From JAPLSN01 sp964482955 (GTDB lineage Bacteria; Spirochaetota; Spirochaetia; Treponematales; UBA12059), in assembly GCA_964482955.1 (NCBI GenBank), contig CAYZZW010000001.1:1-64000 (forward strand): 64,000 bases of DNA, given 5' to 3'. A program made the translations under genes and the position numbers. Shown piece by piece: positions 15,730 through 24,990 of this stretch; positions within the stretch are counted from its first letter, which is position 1, and each line of letters opens with the position of its first letter. The notes beneath the pieces are model-generated. The model had not been told where the DNA came from, did not search any database, and saw only the letters and a program-made list of their open reading frames with translations.

Positions 15730-16487
15730 GGCGCGTTCGGCCGCGCGGGCGGGCAGCCGTCGCGCGTCATGCGCTCGCGGAGGAGCTTCAAGTCCTCCCA
15801 CGCGGGGCGCTTGAGCGACTCGTCGTGCAGGATGGCGCTCGGGTGGAAGGTGGGCAGGAGGGGGATGCCCTCGAATTCGTAAAAGCGGCCGCGAAGCCTG
15901 GTGATGCCGTCGCGGGTGCCGAGCAGCGCCTGCGCGGCGATCCGGCCGGCGGCGAGGAGGTAGCGCGGCTGGACGAGCGCGATCTGCCTGCGGAGGAACG
16001 GCAGGCAGGCGGCCTGTTCGTCCGGGGCCGGATCGCGGTTCAGGGGCGGGCGGCACTTGACGATGTTGGCGATGAAGGCGTTCGTCCGGCGCGAGAGGTC
16101 CACCGCGGCGAGCATCCTGTCGAGCAGCTTCCCGGCCGCCCCGACGAACGGGAGCCCCTGCTCGTCTTCCTCGGCGCCGGGGCCCTCCCCGATCACCATG
16201 ACGAGGGGACGCACCTGCCCCTCGCCGGGTACGACGCGCTTCCGCGTGGCGGAAAGGCGGCACTTCGCGCAGCGCCCGATCTCGAGCGCGACGGCTTCGA
16301 GGGTGTCGTCGGCCGGGTCGCGGCGCGGGCGCGGCTTGGCCGCCGCGGTCAGCTCGTCCGCGGCCGTCGGGACGGCGCCCGACGCGTTTTCGGGCGGCGC
16401 GGCGGGAGCTTCGCGCCGGCGGCGGCGGCCGCCTTCGAGCCAGTCGAGCGCGAGCGTGAGGTCGTCGTACAGGGTCGGTTCAGGCAT
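15726..16487 (-). CDS. udg: Family-4 uracil-DNA glycosylase (Fe-S)
   Basis: Removes uracil from DNA in base-excision repair. 253 residues; the first 60 are a low-complexity Arg/Ala/Pro-rich extension not present in most family members. The four cysteines that hold a 4Fe-4S cluster are visible at about 73, 76, 145 and 161 (RCAKCR, KCRPP, AACLPF). The catalytic motif reads GEGPGAEEDEQGLPFVG and the second motif TFHPSAIL. AAGGAG precedes the ATG. It overlaps the end of the upstream cyclase gene by 8 bases and the priA start by 4, so the three genes are probably read as one transcript. Confidence 0.95.
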   Translation of the reverse strand: MPEPTLYDDLTLALDWLEGGRRRRREAPAAPPENASGAVPTAADELTAAAKPRPRRDPADDTLEAVALEIGRCAKCRLSATRKRVVPGEGQVRPLVMVIGEGPGAEEDEQGLPFVGAAGKLLDRMLAAVDLSRRTNAFIANIVKCRPPLNRDPAPDEQAACLPFLRRQIALVQPRYLLAAGRIAAQALLGTRDGITRLRGRFYEFEGIPLLPTFHPSAILHDESLKRPAWEDLKLLRERMTRDGCPPARPNAP

Positions 16488-19400
16488 CGCCGGGCTCCTT
16501 GGTGCCTACGGCACCTCCGCCTTCGGCGCGTCCGCCGTCGGCACCTCCGCCTTCGGCGCGTCCGCCGTCGGCGCGCCGACCGTCCGGGCGCGGACGCGAG
16601 AAATCCCGGAACGGCCGCGCGGCGAGGAAGGCGTCAGCGAACGCGTCGTCGCCGAGCTTGGCGAGTTCCTCGTCGAGCAGGCGGGAGGCGATGTCGCGCG
16701 CGGCGTCGGCGTCCGCGCCGTCGGACAGTTTCGCGGCGTAATGGTAGTACAGGATCGTCGCTTTCGCGGGCAGGAGAAGACCCGTCGTGAAGAAGTAGGA
16801 GGCTTCCCGCAGGAAGAAGCGCGCCTCCTCGAGCTCGCCCCGCCCGTGGCGCAGCGCGACGAGGATCATCACGATGGTGAACGCCGGGTAGTAGCACGAG
16901 TGCCGGAGCCCGAGGACGAGACCCTCGGACGCCGCGCGCTCGGCCTTGCGCTCGTCGCCCGCGTAGAGGTAGGACTGCGCCAGGGTGCGGAGCGCGTCGA
17001 CGCGGTCGAAATCGTTGCGCACCTGCTCGAGGTAGAACTCGGCCTTCGTGAACGCCTCGTTGGCCGCGTCTTCCTTTCCGGCGACGGACAGCGCCCCGCC
17101 GAGCATCGCGTAAGCCTGGACGCGGAGGCCTTCGCTCAGGGTCCCTTGCGCGATGAGCGCGGACGCGGCGTCGGCGACGCCGGCGAAATCGCAGAGCTGC
17201 CAGAGCGCCTTGAGCTTCATGTCCACGGCGAAGAAGCGCGCGGGATGGCCCGAAAGCCCGTCGTCGCCGAGGATCGCGTCCACGGCGGCGACGGCGCCGC
17301 GGTAGTCGCCCGAGAGCAGCCGGTACTCCGCGAGGGCGACGGCCGACTCGAAGGGATCGCGCTCGGGCGCCTCGTCCATCCGCTCGAGCAGGCGGCGCGC
17401 CTCGTCGAAGCGGTTGCGCTGGAGCTCGACGAGCGACAGGTGGCGGAGGACGTTCTGCACGGTGAGCGGCTTCGCGTCCGCGCGGCCGTAATAGTAGAGC
17501 GCCTTCTGGCCGGTGAAGAGCGCCTTCTGGAAGTTGTACGACATCGCGTTGTGCGCGCAGATCTGGTGGTAGGCGAAGCCGAGCGAGCTGTCGTTCTTGC
17601 GCGCGAACGCGATGCGCATGATCCGCTTGAGCTCGCCCTCCGCGTCGTCGATCTTGCCGGAGTTGAACAGGAGCGCGCTCTTCGTGATGAGGATGCGGAG
17701 CGCCGCGTCGGGATCGCCCTTGGAGAGCTTGCGGTAGATGGGGTCGAGGTGGCGGAGGAGCTCGTAGTTGTAGTTGCGGTAGGGATCGGAGAGGACGATG
17801 CGGGACGCCTCTTCCCAGCGCTCGGCGCGCGCGAGGTGGTAGACCCAGCGCGAGAGGTTGGGCTTTTCGCGCGACGCGTTCAGGTCCGCGATGAGCCCGT
17901 GCAGGATCTTCTTGTTGTGGTTGAGGATCGACGCGTACAGCGCCTTCTTGAAGACGTCGAGCGCGAAGCGGTAGCGGTCGCCCTGCTTCGCGAGCACGCC
18001 CTCCGCGAGCAGCGCCGCGAGCGACGGCTCCACGATGCCCGCGTCGGCGTCCGTGCCTGACTGGACGGCGCGCGCGTCGTCCGCCGAGAAGGTGTTGGCG
18101 AACACGGACAGCTTCCGCATGAAGTCGCGCACCGCCGGCTCGTAGCGCTCGATGCGCGCGAGGAAGATGTTCTGCACGGTCGGGGGGAGGCTCGAGGCGT
18201 CGCGGTGCTTTTTCGCGTATTCGGCGTACTCGCGCACGAAGAGCGGATTGCCCATGCCGGACGCGACGACGAGCTCGACGGCCTCGTCGGGGGCGTCCGG
18301 CCAGACGGCCAGCGTGAGCTTCCGCGCGTCGGCTTCCGGCATCGGACCGAGGCGGAGCGGCTTGCACTGCGGGAAGGCTTCCTTGAGCGACGGTCCGTGC
18401 TCGCGCGCGGCGAGGAGGAAGAAGGGCTTGGCCGCGGACGTACGCTGGAAATACAGGAAGAAATCGCGCGAGCTCCGGTCGATGGCGTTGGCGTTGTCGA
18501 CGACGACGACCGACGGGAAGACCGAGGCCCCGCACTGCTCGATGACGGACGAGAAGATGCCGTAGAGCATGAAGACGGCGTCCTCGTCGTGCGGGGCGCC
18601 TTCCTTCGCGGCCGAAAGCCGCGCGAATTTCGCCGCGGCGTCGGCCGGCAGGCCGGGGACCGTGTCGAAGGCGGCGCGGATGGCCTCGGGGGTCGACTCG
18701 GCCGAGAGCCCGAAGCGGTCGAGGAGCAGGTCGACGATGACCGCGTAGCGGCCCGAGCGGTATTCCTGCGCCCGCGCGACGAGCACCGGCGACGCGAAAT
18801 CCGGGAATCGCCTGACCTTCTTCGCGAACGCGTGCGCGAGCGCCGTCTTGCCGATGCCGGCTTCCCCGACCAGGCAGACGCCGGTGCCGCCCGCGGGCTC
18901 GCAGCGCAGGTAGGCGCGGAGCATCTCGTCCAGCTGCTCGCGGCGCCCGATGAAGGGTCCCGCCTCGCGCAGTTCGCCGATGGCCGCGCCCTCGACGCGG
19001 TACGCCGTGACGCTCTCCTGCTTGCCCTTGAGCGCGAGCTCGAAGGGTTCGGAAAACAGGAAGAAGGAGGCGCATTCGTCGCGGACGGCGTCGGACACGA
19101 GGATGGAATCCGGTTCCGCGGCGGCCTCGAGCCGCTGGGCGACGTTCATCGCGTGGCCGGTGACGACGTCGAACTCGCCGCGACGGCCGGTGGCCACGAG
19201 TCCCGCGTGGATGCCCGTGCGGAACGACAGCGTCCGGCCCGGCGCGAGGGTCGTGGAGAGCTCCCGCGCCTTCTGGAGGAATTCGAGGGCGGAGTGCACG
19301 GCGCGGCAGGCGTCGTCCTCGTGGATCTCGGGCACGCCGAACACCGCGACGAGCGCGTCGCCGATGTACTTCTCGACGATGCCGCCGTGGGCCTTGATGA

Positions 19401-19548
19401 TCTCCTCGAAGGCGCCGAAGAGCCGCGTCATGAGCGCGTCGATCTCCTCGGGATCCATGCCCTCCGACAGGGTCGTGAAGCCCTTCATGTCCGAGAAGAG
19501 TATCGTGGCGGTCCGGCGCTCGCCGGATTTCATGTTGACGTGTTCCAT
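16480..19548 (-). CDS. Class III adenylate cyclase - AAA ATPase - TPR protein
   Basis: 1022 residues, cytoplasmic. Cyclase domain at about 12-190: metal Asp20 (LFSDMKGFT) and Asp64 (KYIGDALVAVFG), adenine-selecting Lys60 and an Asp in FDVVTG, transition-state Asn135 and Arg139 (GHAMNVAQRLE), so it should make cAMP. An AAA_16-like ATPase follows (Walker A GEAGIGKT about 228-235), then about 500 residues of TPR-like helices. The tail (about 990-1022) is a Gly/Arg/Ala repeat encoded by two exact 30-bp tandem units at 16511-16570. This architecture is seen in bacterial sensor cyclases where ATPase and TPR regions gate activity; the signal is unknown. TTGCGG-N17-TAGACT ends 11 bases before the ATG with no ribosome site. 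Confidence 0.93.
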   Translation of the reverse strand: MEHVNMKSGERRTATILFSDMKGFTTLSEGMDPEEIDALMTRLFGAFEEIIKAHGGIVEKYIGDALVAVFGVPEIHEDDACRAVHSALEFLQKARELSTTLAPGRTLSFRTGIHAGLVATGRRGEFDVVTGHAMNVAQRLEAAAEPDSILVSDAVRDECASFFLFSEPFELALKGKQESVTAYRVEGAAIGELREAGPFIGRREQLDEMLRAYLRCEPAGGTGVCLVGEAGIGKTALAHAFAKKVRRFPDFASPVLVARAQEYRSGRYAVIVDLLLDRFGLSAESTPEAIRAAFDTVPGLPADAAAKFARLSAAKEGAPHDEDAVFMLYGIFSSVIEQCGASVFPSVVVVDNANAIDRSSRDFFLYFQRTSAAKPFFLLAAREHGPSLKEAFPQCKPLRLGPMPEADARKLTLAVWPDAPDEAVELVVASGMGNPLFVREYAEYAKKHRDASSLPPTVQNIFLARIERYEPAVRDFMRKLSVFANTFSADDARAVQSGTDADAGIVEPSLAALLAEGVLAKQGDRYRFALDVFKKALYASILNHNKKILHGLIADLNASREKPNLSRWVYHLARAERWEEASRIVLSDPYRNYNYELLRHLDPIYRKLSKGDPDAALRILITKSALLFNSGKIDDAEGELKRIMRIAFARKNDSSLGFAYHQICAHNAMSYNFQKALFTGQKALYYYGRADAKPLTVQNVLRHLSLVELQRNRFDEARRLLERMDEAPERDPFESAVALAEYRLLSGDYRGAVAAVDAILGDDGLSGHPARFFAVDMKLKALWQLCDFAGVADAASALIAQGTLSEGLRVQAYAMLGGALSVAGKEDAANEAFTKAEFYLEQVRNDFDRVDALRTLAQSYLYAGDERKAERAASEGLVLGLRHSCYYPAFTIVMILVALRHGRGELEEARFFLREASYFFTTGLLLPAKATILYYHYAAKLSDGADADAARDIASRLLDEELAKLGDDAFADAFLAARPFRDFSRPRPDGRRADGGRAEGGGADGGRAEGGGAVGTKEPGDA
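16511..16570. repeat. 30-bp tandem duplication in the cyclase 3' end
   Basis: Two exact copies of a 30-bp unit beginning GCACCTCCGCCTTCGG encode a 10-residue Gly/Ala/Arg/Glu repeat in the cyclase tail. It is in frame, so copy number can vary without breaking the gene. Confidence 0.85.
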
Positions 19549-19559
19549 CGCGTGAGGCG

Positions 19560-19588
19560 AGTCTACCAGAAAGCCCCCGTTGCCGCAA
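19560..19588 (-). promoter_or_regulatory. Candidate promoter of the cyclase operon
   Basis: On the minus strand TTGCGG, 17 bases, TAGACT; the predicted start is only about four bases before the ATG. Confidence 0.4.
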
Positions 19589-19605
19589 ATGCCGGGGACG
19601 AACCC

Positions 19606-21060
19606 TCATAATCGCGCCATCAATTCGCGGTAGAAGGAGGCGCAGCGGCGGGCGTTCGCGACGGAGAGGCGCTCGTCGGCGGCGTGGACGCGGGCCAGCT
19701 CGGCGTCCGACTGGACGAGCGGCGAAAAGCGGTACATGGCGTCCGCGACGCGGCGGTAGTGCTTGGTGTCGGTGCCGCCCCCGAAGATGAAGGGCACGGG
19801 GAGCGCCTCGGGGTGCGTGACCGCGAGCGCCCCGGTCACCGCGTCCCACCCGGGTCCGCTCGCGGGCGATTCCGGCAGCGGATCGTGCGCCCGCCCTTCC
19901 CGCGCGAGCCGCGCAGTGGCCCCGAAGCGCCCGACGGCCCGCGCGACGCGGGCCATCGCCTCGCCGACCGTCTCGCCGGGGAGGATGCTGACGTTGACGT
20001 TCGCGCGCGCCACGTTCGGCAGGACGTTCTCCGCGCCGGAGGCCGAGAGCGTCGTCACCGCCGTCGTGGTCCGGACGAGGGACGAAAGGACCGCGGACGA
20101 GCCGAAGTACGCCTTCAGGATCGGGGCGAACAGCCCGGGATTCGCGAGCGCGATCCTGAGCGGGAACGGCGCCGCGGGCGCGAGCGAGGCGACGAGGGCT
20201 TTCGTGGTCTCAGGAAAGCGCGCGGGCGCCAGGCGGCGCCCCGCCTCGATGACGGCGCGCGCGAGGAGCCACGCGGCCCCGCGCGAGGACGGCACGGACG
20301 CGACGCCGCCCGCCCCGGGCGCCTCGACCGTCAAGTCCGCGTAACCCTTTTCGGAGACGCCGACGAGCGCGAGGGGTCGGCCCCGGATGCCGGGCAGCCC
20401 GTCGACGATCGCCCCGCCCTCGTCCAGCAGGAACGCGAGGCGGATGCCGCGGCGCTCGAAGTAGTCCGCGACCGTCGCGGCGCCGCGGGCGCCGCCGGTC
20501 TCCTCGTCGCCTCCAAAGCCGAAGAACACGGTGCGCGCGGGCGTGAAGCCCTCCGCCAGGAGGGATTCCGCGGCCGCGAGCGCCCCCGCGAGCGTGGCCT
20601 TCGTGTCCTGGGTCCCGCGCCCCCACACGCAGCCGTCCGCGATATCGCCGGAAAACGGGGGGCGCGTCCACGCCGCGTCGCCCTCGGGCACGACGTCGTA
20701 GTGCGCGGCGAGGAGGACGGGGCCGTCGGTGCCGGTGCCGGGCCATTCGTAGAGGAGGGCGCGCGGACCGACGTCGCGGCAGAGAAGGCGGCGGTGCGCG
20801 AGGGGATAGCGGCGCGCGAGTTCCGCGCGGAAGGCCGCGAACGCGCCTTCGTCCGCTTCCATCCCGTCGTACGCGGACACCGTCCGGATGCGCACGAGCG
20901 CGGCGAGATCGTCCTCGACGCCGGCGAAGCGCTCGGCGAGTGCCGGATCGGGCGCGCCCGGCGGCGGCGCCGGCCTGACGACAAGGGTCCGCCAGGCGAC
21001 GACGGCGGCGAGCGCGGCGACGAGAAAGAGGAGCGCGCCCGCGAGCATCGTCGTATCCAT
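19606..21060 (-). CDS. Membrane-anchored M20 family peptidase (PM20D1-like)
   Basis: 484 residues; an N-terminal hydrophobic segment (LAGALLFLVAALAAVVAW) would tether it to the membrane. The M20 zinc motifs are intact: AAHYDVVPE, GRGTQDTK with the bridging Asp, and the catalytic GGDEETGG; a dimerisation domain lies between. The close relatives are carboxypeptidase-S/PM20D1 proteins that cleave or form N-acyl amino acids, so an amidohydrolase acting on short peptides or N-acyl amino acids outside the inner membrane is likely. TTGACC-N18-GATACT ends six bases before the ATG and no ribosome site exists. The gene is divergent from the NlpC/P60 lipoprotein, with back-to-back promoters. Confidence 0.88.
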   Translation of the reverse strand: MDTTMLAGALLFLVAALAAVVAWRTLVVRPAPPPGAPDPALAERFAGVEDDLAALVRIRTVSAYDGMEADEGAFAAFRAELARRYPLAHRRLLCRDVGPRALLYEWPGTGTDGPVLLAAHYDVVPEGDAAWTRPPFSGDIADGCVWGRGTQDTKATLAGALAAAESLLAEGFTPARTVFFGFGGDEETGGARGAATVADYFERRGIRLAFLLDEGGAIVDGLPGIRGRPLALVGVSEKGYADLTVEAPGAGGVASVPSSRGAAWLLARAVIEAGRRLAPARFPETTKALVASLAPAAPFPLRIALANPGLFAPILKAYFGSSAVLSSLVRTTTAVTTLSASGAENVLPNVARANVNVSILPGETVGEAMARVARAVGRFGATARLAREGRAHDPLPESPASGPGWDAVTGALAVTHPEALPVPFIFGGGTDTKHYRRVADAMYRFSPLVQSDAELARVHAADERLSVANARRCASFYRELMARL

Positions 21061-21066
21061 GCCGGC

Positions 21067-21096
21067 AGTATCGCCCCGCCAATCCGGCTCGGTCAA
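21067..21096 (-). promoter_or_regulatory. Candidate leaderless promoter of the M20 peptidase
   Basis: On the minus strand TTGACC, 18 bases, GATACT, six bases, ATG. Confidence 0.5.
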
Positions 21097-21112
21097 TCCG
21101 CTCGGGCGAATC

Positions 21113-21141
21113 TGGCGGGCGGGCCGGAACGGCGTTATAAT
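21113..21141 (+). promoter_or_regulatory. Candidate leaderless promoter of the NlpC/P60 gene
   Basis: A perfect TATAAT (21136-21141) lies seven bases before the ATG; the -35 (TGGCGG, 17 bases upstream) is poor. Confidence 0.5.
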
Positions 21142-21148
21142 CCATCGC

Positions 21149-21961
21149 ATGACGGACACCACGACTCGCGCGAACCGCGCGCCCCTTTTACCGACCGCGG
21201 TCCTTTCCACCGCGCTCTTCGCCTTCCTGCTTTCCGCCTGCGCGAGCGGCCCGGCAGCCGGAGACGCGAGCGGGCCGGCGAAGGAAGCAAGCTCCGTGGG
21301 AACCGAGGCGACGATCGAAGCCGAAGTCGCCCGGCTGTCGGGCGGCGCGGAAAACCCGGAAGCTGCCCGCATGGCCGCGTTCCGCGAAAAGATCGTCACC
21401 GTCGCGAACGGCGTCATTGGCGTCAAGTACGGACAGAAGGGCGTCACGGTGGCCGGCAAGACCTTCACGATGGACTGCATCGGCACCGTGTCGGCGCTCT
21501 ATTGGGGCGCGGGCGTCGACATCACCGCGGACTTCGGGAAGTACGACGGCAACGGCGTGTCCCAACTCTACCAGAGCCTCCGCGACCGCAAGGCCCTCCG
21601 CGAGGGAAAGGCGCCCGAGGTCGGCGACGTCGTCTTCTGGGACAACACCTGGGACCGCAACGAGGACGGCGTCTTCGGGAACGACCCGCTCACGCACGCC
21701 GGCGTCGTGGTCAAAGTCGATCCGGACGGTACCGCGCATTACGTCCACGCGAACGTCTTCAAGGGCGTCACCATCGAGTTCATGAACCTGGACGACCCGT
21801 CGACCAACCGCAACGCGGACGGCAAGGTCATCAACTCGGGTCTCTACATGGGCTCGTACCAGGGCAACCCGAAGAACCCGCCGCGCTGGACTTCGGGCGA
21901 CCTCTGGAAGGTCTACGGCGATTCGGACAAGACGACGGCGACCTACGGATTCGCGGAGTAG
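21149..21961 (+). CDS. NlpC/P60-like peptidoglycan hydrolase lipoprotein
   Basis: 270 residues. A lipoprotein signal ends in LLSAC (Cys31). After a linker, a papain-like fold shows the catalytic Cys110 in FTMDCIGTVSALYW and His183 in LTHAGVVV, in the NlpC/P60 arrangement; VGDVVFWDNTWDR lies between them. It probably cleaves peptide cross-links or stem peptides of the cell wall. The domain is longer than the minimal P60 fold, and the C-terminus (PPRWTSGDLWKVYGD) is unassigned. There is no ribosome site, but a TATAAT seven bases upstream implies a leaderless mRNA. Its last 19 bases overlap the end of the convergent lamin-tail lipoprotein gene. Confidence 0.82.
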   Translation: MTDTTTRANRAPLLPTAVLSTALFAFLLSACASGPAAGDASGPAKEASSVGTEATIEAEVARLSGGAENPEAARMAAFREKIVTVANGVIGVKYGQKGVTVAGKTFTMDCIGTVSALYWGAGVDITADFGKYDGNGVSQLYQSLRDRKALREGKAPEVGDVVFWDNTWDRNEDGVFGNDPLTHAGVVVKVDPDGTAHYVHANVFKGVTIEFMNLDDPSTNRNADGKVINSGLYMGSYQGNPKNPPRWTSGDLWKVYGDSDKTTATYGFAE

Positions 21962-23010
21962 ACCGCGTCCGAATTCGGCGCGCCGAGCGTGGCGCCCTTC
22001 GACGGCACGACGTGCCAGTCGGCCTTCCCGTCCGTGTCGTCGGACGAAGACGTGCGGCAGAGCGTCCGCGTGCCCGTGACCCCGACGCTCGACGCGCAGT
22101 CCTCCGGCGCGGCGCGCTCGCCGGCGATCGACCACGCGCCCGCGGCCGCGACGGCGTCCACCGCGTCGCGGAACGCCTGCGTGCCGAAGCCGCCGTACTT
22201 CGAATCGGACGCGCTCGTCCGCTCCGTGTACGCCGCCGCGTCGAGGACGGGCCCCGAGCCCGACGCGCGCAGGACGACGACCCCGTTCGCGTTCGGAAGC
22301 GAGGCGCCCGCCTCGCGGCACCAGAAATCCCGACCCGTCGGCGTCGCGTCGATGCCGCCCGAAAGCGCGGTATCCACCCCGGTTTCGTCCACCTCCGCGG
22401 CGCCGCCCGAGGGCTTCAGGTGCAGGACGACGAAGTCGCCCGCGCCGACTTCCGCGGCGGGAAACGCGTAGACGAGCGATTCGTCGCCGGGCTTCCCCAC
22501 CGAGAACGAAAGCCCCCCGAGGTTGCCGGCGCCCGTCGTCCGGAACTCGACGCAGTCCGGATGCGTCGACGACCCCGCGCACAGGAGCTCGTTGACGAGC
22601 ATGCCGGGCACGCGCGGATTGAAGCCGGTGAACGGCAGGACGAAGACCGTCGTGTTGCCGGCGGCGTCCGCGCAGGCGCCCGAGATCGCGTATCGCGCGC
22701 CGATTTCTTGGTCCGCGTCGAGCGTGACGACGAGACGCCGCCCCTCCGCGGCGGCCGACGCCGCGCCCAGGCCGCCGTCGAGCCCGAACGCGGCGGGTTC
22801 CGGCACGATGTCCTCGTCGAACTCCACGACGACCGTCCGCGCCCCCTCGGCCGCCCACGACACGACGGACGGCGGCTTGAGATCCCCCGGCTCGAACGCC
22901 TTTTCGACGAGCTCGGGCGAGCAGGCGCACGCGGCGACGCACAGCGCGGCGGCCAAAAAAAAGAGCCGGCCCATGCCGGACCGGCTCACGTACGGAAACA
23001 TGTTTTTCAT
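21943..23010 (-). CDS. Lamin-tail domain surface lipoprotein
   Basis: 355 residues. The chosen ATG (MKNMFPYVSR) has GGAGG eight bases upstream. The signal ends in a lipobox (CVAAC). An Ig-like domain (about 40-120: PPSVVSWAAEGARTVVVEFD, typical of SbsA-type Ig folds) precedes a lamin-tail domain (about 125-330: PGMLVNELLCAGSSTHPDCVEF, SFSVGKPGDESLVYAFP, GDFVVLHLKP). Lamin-tail domains in bacteria occur on secreted nucleases and surface proteins and probably bind other macromolecules; no enzyme domain is present. It lies 60 bases downstream of the beta-helix lipoprotein gene on the same strand, so the two are probably co-expressed at the cell surface. Confidence 0.8.
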   Translation of the reverse strand: MKNMFPYVSRSGMGRLFFLAAALCVAACACSPELVEKAFEPGDLKPPSVVSWAAEGARTVVVEFDEDIVPEPAAFGLDGGLGAASAAAEGRRLVVTLDADQEIGARYAISGACADAAGNTTVFVLPFTGFNPRVPGMLVNELLCAGSSTHPDCVEFRTTGAGNLGGLSFSVGKPGDESLVYAFPAAEVGAGDFVVLHLKPSGGAAEVDETGVDTALSGGIDATPTGRDFWCREAGASLPNANGVVVLRASGSGPVLDAAAYTERTSASDSKYGGFGTQAFRDAVDAVAAAGAWSIAGERAAPEDCASSVGVTGTRTLCRTSSSDDTDGKADWHVVPSKGATLGAPNSDAVYSANP

Positions 23011-23070
23011 TCCCGTGTCCTCCGCTCGGATCAACGACGGAAGAACGCGGCGCCGCCTTGCCAGTCCGGG

Positions 23071-24852
23071 TTAGTCGAGTTCGTACGCCCCCATCGAATA
23101 CGGCGCGGTGCGCTTCTTCCCGTCGCGGTCGAGGTCGAGCCCGGCGGGATACGGCACGCCGCCGCCGCGCACGGACTGCGGGGCGTCCTTCATGCGGAAC
23201 TCGGGCGGGCCGTCGAGGGCGGCCGTCTCGACGGCGTTCTTGAGCCCGCGCGGCGTGGCCATGAGGGTGCCGTCGGCGGCGACGAGCTGGCCGTTCGCGT
23301 CCGCCGCCGTGAAGGACTTCTTCGTGTCCTCGTCGTAGTAGTCGCCGGAGTCGGAGTCGAGGAAGCAGTTGGCCTCGAGGACCTTCGGATCGGAGTCGCC
23401 GTAATTCTCGTAGACGCCGTACGACTTCGACGAGCCGCGGCAGACGAGGACGCAGTTCCGGATTTCCGGGTCGCACGAGGCGATGAACACGGCGTAGGCG
23501 ATCTTGCCCGTGCCGCCCGAGATCGTGTCGCCCGCGAGCGAGACGCCGTACGCCGAGTAGAGCGCCACGCCGTAGGACGCGTTGGCCGCTCCGCCGTCCA
23601 CGACGCAGCCCGACACCTGGGCCTTGGCGCCCGTGAGCGAAAAGCCGTAGGACACGACGGTGCCCGAGCCCGCGCGTATCGTCGAGGACACGCAGACGAC
23701 GGTGCCCGAGTCGGCCGACACGCCGAAGGTGGATCCGCCGTCGCCGCCGTCCACCGAGCAGCGCTCGAGGCGGGGCGCCGCCCGGTTCATGGTCCTGAGG
23801 CCGTAGGTGTAGCTGCCCGTGCCGCCCGCGAGGACGCAGTCGCGCAGGACGGGCGCCCCCTGGTCGGCGACGAGCACGGCGGTGGAATAGTTCGCGTCGC
23901 CGCCGGCGATGGTGAGTCGCTCGAGGACGACGCGCGCGTCGGCTCCGGCGATTTTCACCGCGTAGCCGGGGGCGTTCTGCGTCGCCCCGGGAACTTCGAG
24001 ACCGCGTATCGTCGTGACGGCGTTCTGCGCGGCGAAATCCGCGCGGTAACCGCCCCGCACGGTGACGGGCTTCGCGATGTCGATCCGCTCGGCGTAGTCG
24101 CCCGCGGCCACCTTGACGGTGTCGCAGCCCTTCGCCCAGGCGGCGGCGAGTCCCGCGGCGACCGTGCCGAGGGGGGAACTCCGCGTGCCGATCCCGCCCG
24201 CGGCGCCGGCTTTCACGAAGACCTCGCCGACCGCGTAGTCGACCGCGGCCACGGTCGACGCGCGTCCGCCGGGAATGTACGCGATGGCCTTGAAGGTGGC
24301 CGTGGCGGCCAGCTTGACGGGTCCCGCGTAATCGAGACCGGCCGTCGGCGACGGATTCGAGCCGTCGAGCGTGTACTTGATGAGCGCTTCCTTGAGCGCG
24401 CAGGTCACCGCGACCGTCTGCCCTTTCGGGTAGACTCCGCTCGCGGGCGACGGTTTGGGGGCGGGCACGGCGACTTCCTTGAACTTCGCGTAATCAACCC
24501 CGGCGGGAACCGCGGGGGCGACGGGCGTCTGCGGCTGCGGGGCGGGCGCCGCGGATACCGGCGTCCCGGGCGAAACCGGGGCGGTCGGCGCCGCGGACAC
24601 GGCGGGGCTTCCCGCCGGAGCGGCAGGAGCCGGGGCGGCCGGCGTCGAAGTCCCGGAACCCGCCTGCGGCGTCTGTTCGGTTCCCGCTGCCGGCTCGGCG
24701 ACGGCAGGCGCGCTGCCCGGGGAGCCCGTTCCCGCGTTCGCGCCCGCGCCCGAAGCCGGGTTCGACGCGCCCTTGCCGCACGAGACGACGGCGAGGACGG
24801 TCATGATCGCGATAAGGGACACGGCGAAGTGAAGCTTGACTGACTTTTTCAT
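23071..24852 (-). CDS. Beta-helix lipoprotein with chitobiase-like C-terminal domain
   Basis: 593 residues. A lipoprotein signal with Cys near 25 (VVSCGKG) leads into a Pro/Ala/Gly/Ser-rich stalk of about 100 residues, then a chitobiase/beta-hexosaminidase C-terminal-like module (about 120-215: KPSPASGVYPKGQTVAVTC, IKYTLDGSNPSPTAG). A DUF1565-like start (TRSSPLGTVAAGLAAA) opens a right-handed parallel beta-helix (about 220-520) with many repeats of the type VLRDCVLAGGTGSYTYGL. It ends MGAYELD, a motif often closing such helices. No catalytic residues of pectate lyase are evident, so adhesion or glycan binding is more likely than cleavage. Ribosome site GGAGCC precedes the ATG. Confidence 0.85.
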   Translation of the reverse strand: MKKSVKLHFAVSLIAIMTVLAVVSCGKGASNPASGAGANAGTGSPGSAPAVAEPAAGTEQTPQAGSGTSTPAAPAPAAPAGSPAVSAAPTAPVSPGTPVSAAPAPQPQTPVAPAVPAGVDYAKFKEVAVPAPKPSPASGVYPKGQTVAVTCALKEALIKYTLDGSNPSPTAGLDYAGPVKLAATATFKAIAYIPGGRASTVAAVDYAVGEVFVKAGAAGGIGTRSSPLGTVAAGLAAAWAKGCDTVKVAAGDYAERIDIAKPVTVRGGYRADFAAQNAVTTIRGLEVPGATQNAPGYAVKIAGADARVVLERLTIAGGDANYSTAVLVADQGAPVLRDCVLAGGTGSYTYGLRTMNRAAPRLERCSVDGGDGGSTFGVSADSGTVVCVSSTIRAGSGTVVSYGFSLTGAKAQVSGCVVDGGAANASYGVALYSAYGVSLAGDTISGGTGKIAYAVFIASCDPEIRNCVLVCRGSSKSYGVYENYGDSDPKVLEANCFLDSDSGDYYDEDTKKSFTAADANGQLVAADGTLMATPRGLKNAVETAALDGPPEFRMKDAPQSVRGGGVPYPAGLDLDRDGKKRTAPYSMGAYELD

Positions 24853-24961
24853 GGATCGGCTCCGGCTCGTGATTGCCGCGGGTTTCGATCCCCCGGCGTT
24901 GGCTCAAGCATGACGGAAGGCGCGCCCCCGTTTCAATACCCGAACCTTCCCCATCCCTTCG

Positions 24962-24990
24962 TTTACGGAACCGCTTTCTTCATATATGAT
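24962..24990 (+). promoter_or_regulatory. Candidate sigma-70 promoter of the carbonic anhydrase
   Basis: TTTACG, 17 bases, TATGAT; the start would fall near 24997, leaving a short leader with the GAGGAG ribosome site. Confidence 0.45.

Noticed and set aside
19684..24843. A 1719-codon open frame on the plus strand across the M20 peptidase, NlpC/P60, lamin-tail and beta-helix genes
   Set aside because: It is mostly antisense to genes with clear domains, has an Arg/Gly/Asp-rich composition without folds, and arises because G+C-rich codon use removes stops in the opposite frame.
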